Assembly (NCBI GenBank): GCA_019096195.1
Contig: JAGTXK010000076.1
Location: forward strand, 310,001 to 374,000
From: Boletus sp. NGJ
Taxonomy: Eukaryota; Basidiomycota; Agaricomycetes; Boletales; Boletaceae
Direction of reading: 5' to 3'
Length of the DNA stretch: 64,000 nt
Below are positions 56,554 to 64,000 of the stretch, in pieces (positions within the stretch are counted from its first letter, which is position 1; every line of letters begins with the position of its first letter). Under the pieces are notes generated by a model. It was given only the letters and a program-made list of their open reading frames with translations. It was not told the DNA's origin and did not search any database. Made by a program: the position numbers and the translations under genes.

Positions 56554-58789
56554 CTACCGAACCTTGTACATTTGCACGACCACCTCGCTCGTTGGCGCAT
56601 CTCCGCCCTTCCTGACTGAATAATGAATCTCGATATCGAGTTCCCTCGAATTTCCCTCGCTCTTTTTGCAATAAAACGTGCCAGAGACAATCGTACCTGA
56701 ACGAGAGAAGGTGTGTCAGCGAAAAAAAAAAAGTATGAAAACGAAACGGAGACACCCACCCTCCTCCGCGGAGATCGGGTCCTTGAGCAAGAAGAGTGTT
56801 TGCTTCCAATGCGTCGACTGACTCATCGGTCCCGTACTGAAACTAATGACGCGCTTTTCTTCGCGTTCCTTCAAACCCGGGCCCACACTGGCCCTGCGTT
56901 TGGGCGGCGGTTTACCCGCGATCGGCCATACCTCCGCGAGGGTGACGTCGCCGTCTTTGATGGAACGTACGGGGACGTCTGGTGAAAGAGGGTCGCCGGT
57001 AGTAGTGAAGAACGTATCGAAGTAGAGCACGAACGCGTGGATTTTGGTGCGCATAGGCGAGGTCGAGGTGAGTGAAAACGAGGACGCAAAGTCGAGTTGG
57101 CGGGCCGTGATGGATCGGAGATGGAGATCCTAAGGGATGGTTCATGTACGCGAGAAAGGGGGGATGAAATGGAATCTTACTTTGAGTAGACATGGCTCGC
57201 TGATGACCGATTCCAGGCCTACGACGTCAATGATGGCATCCTTGCAGACATCATGCGCCATTTCAGAAAGGTCGAAACCTGACCGTCGTCGCAGCCTGTT
57301 CAATCGCATGACGATGATTGAAGGAAAGAACCCACCATATACGTCGTTCCAGAAATCCACCCTATCTTTCATTATTTCGTTGCCCTCGCAGAGCGCCAGC
57401 ATAATCCTGCATTGACTTGGTGCCATGACGCCCCCATTCGGACGGAGGAATCTCTCACGTGCATGCAGAACAGAATCGAGCATCGACTCATAGAGTAGAG
57501 CATAGCCCATCCATTCGGATATGATGATGTCGACGTGATCAATGTCATCGGGTAGAGTAATTTCTTCCACTTTTCCACGTATCACGCTGGGGTTACCAGT
57601 GAGGATAGAAGGGGACGACAGTGAGGGGAGTTCAAAGGGAGGAACTTACGTAATGATGTTCTCCAATCCATTCGCCTGGATAATTTTTTCAGCCTTTTCA
57701 GCGACATCGCTCGCTTCCACAGCATAGACATGTTTCGCGCCGGATTTCGCTGCGAATAGAGAAAGTATACCGGTACCACACCCGACATCAAGGACGATGG
57801 CATCGCGGAACAAAATGGGGTTTGTGAGGATAAATGAGGCGTATGAGGATGTCCGGACTTTATCCTGGATCATCACGGCGTGAATATCTGGAACGCGAGT
57901 GACCGTCATCAATCGTCGTGTCTCAACAAAACAAAATGATGCATACCGTTGTATCCGTAGCTCTGAAAGTAATGTGTATCGTCGTCCCGCAGTGCTTCAC
58001 TACTCGATGGACCTGGATCGTTTATTATCTCAGCGATGCTGGAGACGCCTAGATTTTGAGTGATGAGTCTTCGGTAGTCCGATAAGTCATTTTGTGCCTG
58101 AGATAACTTCTTTTCAAGAATTGAAATGCGTCTGAGGGCATTGGGGAGGTCTGAGGGCGCATTTGAACCGTGTTCGGCAGAAGGTCCACCCCCGTCGTCG
58201 GACCAGTCGTCGTCAAAGTCAAGCTCTTGATACATGAAAGATGTAGCGAAGATGAAGCTGTACGAGAAGATAACTTACGGAGCAGAGGGTCGTCTTCGAT
58301 GACGGGAATAAGATAGTCTTCGGAAGTGAAAAATGTTTCAGCCCCTGTTAGATTGCCAACATCTGTAGGGGTCAACTTCTATACGACAAGGTCATCCTCA
58401 ACACGAACAGGAGCGATGATGATAACCTTACATGTTTTCGGATGAAATTGATCAGTCGTATCCGACGATGAAGGTCTAACTCTGTTTGTGCAAGTCGACT
58501 CAATAAAGAACGAGCACGCCCCCTCAAAAAAAAACATACTCCATTGTCTGCTCACGGCGTCCAGGTCGAATCCATGCGTGAATTTATCGTACGTTAAAGC
58601 TTCTGCTGCTGTGGTAAATGTTTTGTCCTCGAAGAGCGATCGACAAGCTTGAAGTTGTCCTTGATCAGAGACCCAGTCTTCGAAGTTGTTATCTTCCTCT
58701 GCATAGTCTTCAGAATCCGAGCTTGAGGACGTCGCACGATCGTCCGCGTCGTCTTGGGTATGGGGAAGAGCAGCGAAGCGAATACTCAT
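56554..58789 (-). CDS. PRMT3: Protein arginine N-methyltransferase 3
   Basis: SAM-dependent type I arginine methyltransferase; the family methylates ribosomal protein uS5 in the cytosol. Start MSIRFAALPHTQDD, then an acidic segment, then the remnant of the PRMT3-specific zinc finger (WVSDQGQLQACRSLFEDK ... EALTYDKFTHGFDL), in which the second Cys of the CxxC pair is not seen. A coiled coil (RRISILEKKLSQAQNDLSDY) precedes the catalytic core: DIHAVMIQDKVRT, motif I VLDVGCGTGILSLFAAKSGA, the post-I Glu in VYAVEAS, the double-E loop SEWMGYALLYESML, and the THW loop MSQSTHWKQTLFLL. The C-terminus ends SEVVVQMYKVR. Several short introns join in frame. The loop between core and THW is Lys/Arg/Pro-rich (GKPPPKRRASVG). 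Confidence 0.92.
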
Positions 58790-58940
58790 CTTGGCGTTTG
58801 GAAGACCAAGTGATGGCCCAGCTTGGTCGGAGGTCCGGTCAGATAACCGGTTAGTGATGTGATGCGATAGGGGCGCGATTACTATCGACAAAAGCAGTTC
58901 AACAAGCACAATAGGTACAAGATAATAATCCAAGGGTGAA

Positions 58941-59945
58941 CTACATGAATTCTTCCTCAATCGCTTTGCCGGTTAGCTTTGGAACATCTGGGTCTTCCTC
59001 GACATTGAATAGCAGATCATACGACCGTGCAGTCTTTTCTTCTTCCCTCTGTTTTGCAAGTTCAGCCTCCTCCTTCTTCTGAAAAAATAAAACGGTAGGT
59101 CTTTGGAAACACGCGGAGACAGAGATATTCACTCTTTGAGCAGCTGCCACATGCTTCCTCGCGTTCTCCTTCTTGACGCGGTCGATTTTCTCTTGCTCAT
59201 GATCAATCACTTTTTCGATTTTAGTTTTGTTGAGGCGGTTGACAATGGGATTTTCTCGCTTTGGAACGTGGACTGGCGCGGGTGCTTAGTGATTTGGATG
59301 AGTGGAGACTTGGGGGTAAACACACTTCTCTTCACCTGGACCAAGTATGTTAGATTGAGCGCGCGTGCATTGAATCCGTGGGAGGCGTACCCGTTTGTCA
59401 CTATGAAAGGAAACTTGACCGACGGCCATGTCACCTTGTTTCTTGTGTACGAGCTATGTCACCATGGTCCGTGATCACTCCGCAGATCATTCGTACCTTG
59501 AGGTTGTCGGCAGGTGTGTATATGATTGTCAAATTATCTTTCTTGTTTCCTGAAATATTGCGGGATAAAGAATGAGACAGTCAGTACTGAAGCGCTCACT
59601 TGCCCTCGATTGAGTTTGCCTTTACCAACTGAGCGCAGTCGGTCAAAAGAGCTTGCGGTATCGCTTCCCAAGTCATGCCTTCAGACATGCGGAGGTATAC
59701 GTGAGCGGAAGAGAGCTTGTCGACGTGGAACCACACATCCTGAGGCCATGCATACTTGATCAGGTCTTCGTCTGATCTGTGCCAGTGAGCGACGGCCATG
59801 TGTGCGGGACAACGCGACACATACTTTCGACCTTGTCCTTTCCCATGTAGATGGTGGCTGGTGGGTTCACCGCTAATATGAAGTCAGGATAGTTTTCAAT
59901 CTACACCGACGTCTACGTACCGGACGACGCGAAGAAGAGGACCAT
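58941..59945 (-). CDS. CCDC25/Jlp2-family protein (NFACT-R domain)
   Basis: Starts MVLFFASS, then after an intron [69 protein letters not shown] and [12 protein letters not shown], the order found in human CCDC25 and yeast Jlp2. The second half is a charged helix ([40 protein letters not shown]) and the protein closes with EEEFM, the typical end of the family. About six short introns are required. NFACT-R domains bind nucleic acid or RNA-associated complexes; human CCDC25 can bind extracellular DNA. The fungal role is not established. The gene is 152 bp from PRMT3 on the same strand and divergent from RBM25. Confidence 0.88.
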
Positions 59946-60268
59946 GCTGATTCAGATTGTCGTCAATTAGTGTTTGGATGGTAGTACGGGTCGTGGGAAA
60001 ACCTCAGGTCAAGGCTCGCGTTGATATGTCGAGTTTAGTCCTCCACCAACTTGACTTCAAGTTTGACCACCATCCGTGTCGCTCTGAATTCTGCTCTTTT
60101 CTGCCCTCTAGCTACCAAGCCAACGTGGAACATTGAACCGTATCTCCATTTGTGAGCGTCATCTTGTCAGTCTTTTGTTCTACGTTTACCGAGGCCCACA
60201 GAATCGGCGCCAGTGACCAGTGACACCAAACACAGAAAAAAACGGTCCCAACATAGTCCGAGCTAAGC
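59946..60268. promoter_or_regulatory. Bidirectional promoter, CCDC25-like / RBM25
   Basis: Only 323 bp separate the start codons of two divergent conserved genes, so it must hold both promoters and both 5' UTRs. No TATA box of good quality was seen on either side. Confidence 0.6.
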
Positions 60269-62552
60269 ATGCAACCTGCGCCGAATCGGTTAGGACTTGG
60301 TCTGCGTCCACCTTTGCCATCGTATGGCCAAGGTCCCTCAATATCGGCTCTCGCACAGCAGCAACAAATGATGCATCAGCCCTTCATGCCCCCTCAGAAA
60401 CAGACAAGTCTCTTTGTGGGCTCAATATCTGGCGGGATTACTGATGCCTTTCTTAACAAGATGCTCGTTGTGAGTACCATATTGCTTCCGTCCGACGCTT
60501 CGTGGCACTGCTGAATCGCGTTTGAATCGGATGTTCAGGCGTGTGGTCCCGTTAAGTCGTTCAAACGACTCATCACACCTGCAAACAAACCGCAAGGATT
60601 CGGTTTTGCAGAATACGAGGATCCAGACTCTGCAATCAGATGTTTGACGCTGCTCCAAGGCGTCGAGCTACCAGCGCTCGAGGATGGATGCGCTAACAAA
60701 AAGCTTCTGGTGTGTCCCATCATTATTGATATGATCATTTCGAGCCTACGTCGCATATATCTCTCCAGATCAAAGCCGATGAAAAGACGAAACTTTTTCT
60801 TGATGCCTACTCTGCGCAAAAGATGAAGACAGATGTAACCCTCAATCTATGTTGCCGTATCCTTGTCATATTCTTACGAGTTTCTTGGAAACAGACAGAC
60901 GAGCTCATGATGCAGCAAGCCAAAGCCAACGTTAACGAACTTGTCGCAGAGATCAATCGTACTTCCCAAGATGCAGCAAACAACGGCCTTCTTGACAAAG
61001 AGAAATACGTCATACCTCCTCACCTCCACGATCTCCAGGAAGCTGATCTTCCAGAAACCCAACGTGGCCTCGTCATCTCCGAGATCGCACAGTTCCGCGA
61101 ACGTGCCGCGAAGCGTGAACGAGAGAAAGTGCGAGAAGTTCGCGAGAGTATACCGAATCTCTTGATGGCACCAAGTGGGCCAAAGTCGAGGGACTGGGGT
61201 AAGCCACAATCGCAGCAGCCATCTCAATCGACGCCTGGAAAGGGTCAACAGACGCAGGGGAAAGGGCCACAAGGTTACAGCAAGCATGTTGGTTTTGTGA
61301 AGGCGGAGGATGCTGGCGCTGCGACGGGAGCGCTGGATGAGCGAAGTAAGGGCTCAAAGACTGACGAGGAAATGGAGAGGGACCGGAAGGATGCAAGAAG
61401 ACGAGACGAGGAGGTTTCGTTCAAGGACGTGAGTATTTCATTCGATCAGTAATAAAATGTTGCAGATGCGTGCAGTGATACTGAACTTGTCTCTTCGAAT
61501 ATCGCAGAGAGAACGCCGCTATGAGCCTCGAGAGCGAGCCCGTATAGCTGCATTAGAAAGGTCGATTGCTCGACAAAATGCCATCAAGGAAGCCGAGGAA
61601 CGGGATCGCGTGGAGATGCAAGCTCGACTCGATGTCTGGGACGACGACGAGAGTGATGAACTGTTCTACGTAGACAGGTGCGTTGACCTTGCCTTCTTCG
61701 TCGTATTTTGTTGATGCGACGACACTGCTAGAGCACGCTGGCGACAATCTCGTGCACGCCGAGTCGTAGCCGAAGAGGCAGCGGATGCCGAATCGCGTGC
61801 TTATGAAGAGCGTGAAGCCGAGAACCTCCGTATTGAATCAGAGAAGTTCCTCGCTCGTCAGATGGAAGACATGCAAGCCCTTGCCGAAGAGCAGCGCAAC
61901 GCCGGATTGCTTCTTGATGATGGCGCACCAGTCAAACTCAACATGTCCATTACACCTGGGCTGGTGAAAGCTGAGGCCGCACCAAAGGATGCCAAGGCCG
62001 CCGTATTCGGGCAAGAGGAGGAGGAGGAAGAGGATATCAAGAAACGGAAGGTTCCATTGGTCAAACTCGATTTCAGTGCTGCAGAGGGTGAGAAGGCAAA
62101 GGAGCGGCTGCAGACGATCAAGGAGTCTGTCCCCCACGACAAGGAAACCTTGTTCAAAGCAAAAGTCAGGTGGGATGGTCTGAACGATGTATGCTTCTGT
62201 TTTCTTCTTTGTGAGTTTGCTAACTCATTTCATTAGAGCATGGTTGACCGAAAGTTTGAACCGCTGGTCAAACGCCTCATGGTTAAATATCTCGGCGAAT
62301 TAGAAGACGACGACCTCATTATGTTCGCACTAGAACATCTCAAGGACCATAAGAGTCCCCAAAAGCTTGTGGATGGCCTAGAACCGGTATGAACCTGATA
62401 TTTATCAGGAAATGGTTCCACTGATCCGGTCCTTATCATAGGTTTTGGAAGAGGAAGCTCAAGAATTCACTGTCAGCGTCTGGAGACAAGTCATCTTCGA
62501 AAGCATGGCATATGGCGAGGGCCTCCTCACGGAGCGCATGATGGTCGATTAG
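60269..62552 (+). CDS. RBM25: RBM25-like splicing factor (RRM + PWI)
   Basis: U1-snRNP-associated splicing factor (yeast Snu71 relative) that influences 5' splice-site choice in the nucleus. Eight exons (60269-60469, 60539-60709, 60769-60834, 60895-61428, 61508-61677, 61732-62188, 62237-62386, 62442-62552) total 619 residues. The N-terminus is Pro/Gln-rich. The RRM has RNP2 SLFVGSIS and RNP1 PQGFGFAEY. A long RE/RD-rich helical middle follows (FRERAAKREREKVREVRE, RERRYEPRERARIAALER), an acidic patch (GQEEEEEEDIKKRK), and a C-terminal PWI fold (LVKRLMVKYLGELEDDDLIM ... VSVWRQVIFESMAYGEGLL), in which the signature PWI tripeptide itself is not conserved. The frame is whole. Confidence 0.94.
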
Positions 62553-63724
62553 GAGTACTAGGAAGGATTGGACAATTGAACGTGTTGGATTCCACGCATC
62601 GATACCTTTGCTTTGCTCGTGACAAAGGAGGCAGGTGCGTTGTAGCATTAATATGATGCATGGCTGAGATGTATGAGTTCGGGGTGCGGGTAGCTGTTTG
62701 GCTGTCTGTCTTGGTGCACTTCCAGTCCAAAGAGAAGACGTGAACGTAAGGCATACCATTCGTAAGTACACCCTTGCATCTCCTACATAAATGATATTTC
62801 TTGCACGCAAGCTGGAGTCTGTTACGCATTTCACGTGAACATACACGGGAACATTGAGATCGCGATGTTGCAATGTTGAGTCATCACACCTTTTACGCAC
62901 TTTGAGCTTATTGACCTTGGCGTATTGATCTGAGCATCGTGTCAAGACGGTGTTCATCGTCAGGCCCAGCAACTCAACAAGAGGTACTGAAAGTGTCTAC
63001 TCGCTCCCAAAACAATGAATTTAGCACATACGATACACCATGATCCTCACCCAGGTGAGTTTAGTACGCGTTTCTTGGCCCGTCTTCTATGATGCCGAAC
63101 ATTGCCCTCACTTGAGTCTGGTTTGCTGTGACGCGGCGTCGCGGTCTTAGTCCCGCTCGCCTTCCGATACCCTCATCCCCGCAAGCGGCAGATTCCCATC
63201 GCACGAGAGCCTGTCCCACGTAGTACGTTCTGGGATGTACGGTTAAATCACTCATACAGCATACTCCACTTTCAGTAACGTCCTTGACTGAATCCATGAG
63301 AAGCTTCTCGCTAGTAGATGAGCGCCGGTGACGCCGGTGATCAAAGTACGTATATAGAGTACATGTTGACCGGTTTGTACGCACAAATATTCGGCGGTCC
63401 TAGTGCATGTCCGACGCTTGAGCGAGTACTAGTATGTCACTAAATATAGTCCACTAAGGTTGGCAGTCCGTTTCTCAAGCTTCTGTTGTTTTGGGAAGGC
63501 GTCTCCGCAGCTCCGGCCCTTGGCAGTTCAAGATCACCGGACCTCAGTGACATACACCTCGTGCTTCACATGGTTCGCCTGATCATAAAAAGGCGACGTG
63601 TAGGGGGTCATAACACTTCATCCTGCCGCATCTGCTCGACGGGAGGTTCGCGACGACGTTGGTTTCTGCACGGACGCGCCGCAATTCACGCCGCTTCTCG
63701 ACGCCTCAAAGCGTTCCAGCCCGA
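62553..63724. other. Intergenic, RBM25 to the secreted protein gene
   Basis: A 178-codon minus-strand frame at 62.44-62.97 kb partly overlaps the RBM25 3' end and has no recognisable domain; it is not called. The right part is the presumed promoter of the gene at 63725. Confidence 0.4.
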
Positions 63725-64000
63725 ATGTTTCCGCTCTTGAAGCTGGCCACCCTCGTCGGGTTGGGCCACTTTTCTCATGCTGTACCCCAGGCAGCGACTA
63801 CTCCGGTGACGACGGGAGCCCCCACTGTGACCATCTCGACCTCGGTCGCTAGCCCTACGGTCCCTCTCAGTGCCTTGGTGCCTTCGCAGGCCACTCTGCC
63901 TCCCACCCAGCCATGGTGCATCGGCCAAATCTTTTGTCCCGGCGCAGTAAGTCCGTCGTGGCTTATTGTCGAGAACCGTGACCGATCGCTATTCGTAACG
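63725..64000 (+). CDS. Secreted protein, first exon (possibly GH37 trehalase); runs off the window
   Basis: ATG at 63725, signal peptide MFPLLKLATLVGLGHFSHAV, then a Thr/Ser/Pro-rich stretch (TTPVTTGAPTVTISTSVA) and PPTQPWCIGQIFCPG. A GTAAGT donor at 63947 ends a 222-nt (74-codon) first exon in phase 0. The segment WC.GQIFCPG after a Pro-rich lead recalls the N-terminal motif of basidiomycete acid trehalases (WC..EIFC.G), which would hydrolyse extracellular trehalose, but the conserved GH37 core lies outside the window. Only secretion is well supported; the enzyme class is a guess. Confidence 0.55.
   Translation, partial: MFPLLKLATLVGLGHFSHAVPQAATTPVTTGAPTVTISTSVASPTVPLSALVPSQATLPPTQPWCIGQIFCPGAVSPSWLIVENRDRSLFVT

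Noticed and set aside
62436-62972. 178-codon minus-strand frame downstream of RBM25
   Set aside because: Overlaps the RBM25 last exon in antisense; the free part shows no domain. A small real gene cannot be excluded.

Overview
The window is nuclear DNA from a filamentous basidiomycete (class Agaricomycetes). Genes are split by many introns of about 45-65 nt with GT...AG ends, several genes belong to families typical of mushroom-forming fungi (HET/WD40/TPR proteins, AIG1-like P-loop GTPases, F-box/LRR-like proteins, a CBM1-GH5 cellulase, H-type lectins), and a tRNA gene carries an intron. The style of the WD40-TPR-HET protein and of the GTPases resembles Boletales, but that is an impression from memory, not a demonstrated placement.

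Layout. 1-1.5 kb: 5' part of a CBM1-GH5 endoglucanase (minus strand, running off the left edge). 3.06 kb: tRNA-Ala(TGC) with a 30-nt intron. 3.6-5.4 kb: Msp1/ATAD1 AAA-ATPase. 6.1-7.6 kb: multi-pass membrane protein with a relative at 23.1-24.7 kb. 8.4-12.7 kb: large WD40-TPR-HET protein. 12.9-18.2 kb: tandem array of H-type lectin genes (one relic, two intact) whose repeat unit also carries decayed pieces of the neighbouring WD40 gene. 18.4-27.1 kb: two paralogous F-box proteins on the minus strand, enclosing one GTPase and the second membrane protein. 29.8-36.4 kb: a single-pass PY-motif membrane protein, a LEA2-like type II membrane protein, a decayed sugar transporter and thioredoxin reductase. 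36.9-42.4 kb: three more P-loop GTPases; one of them, with its flank, is an inverted copy of the GTPase at 20.5-21.7 kb. 43.0-44.6 kb: 2-oxoglutarate/Fe(II) dioxygenase with a 7-nt exon. 47.1-47.8 kb: dual-specificity phosphatase. 51.0-62.6 kb: a compact block of conserved housekeeping genes (Rho1, an AKAP7/ASCC1-like 2H protein, a membrane-anchored aspartic protease, PRMT3, CCDC25/Jlp2, RBM25). At the right edge a secreted-protein gene begins.

The left two thirds therefore form an accessory region full of duplications and self/non-self or signalling-type families, and the right third is gene-dense core genome. The most interesting material is the set of four GTPases. They share a 34-nt exon that carries the P-loop, one copy has an altered splice donor apparently offset by a 1-nt deletion, and they end in different ways (CaaX-like, transmembrane, or neither). 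Next come the WD40-TPR-HET receptor-like gene with its decayed copies in the lectin array, and the 7-nt exon that encodes part of the iron-binding motif of the dioxygenase. No retroelement, CRISPR array or rRNA gene was seen. Exon joins were worked out by eye from reading frames and splice consensus; no transcript or database evidence was available.
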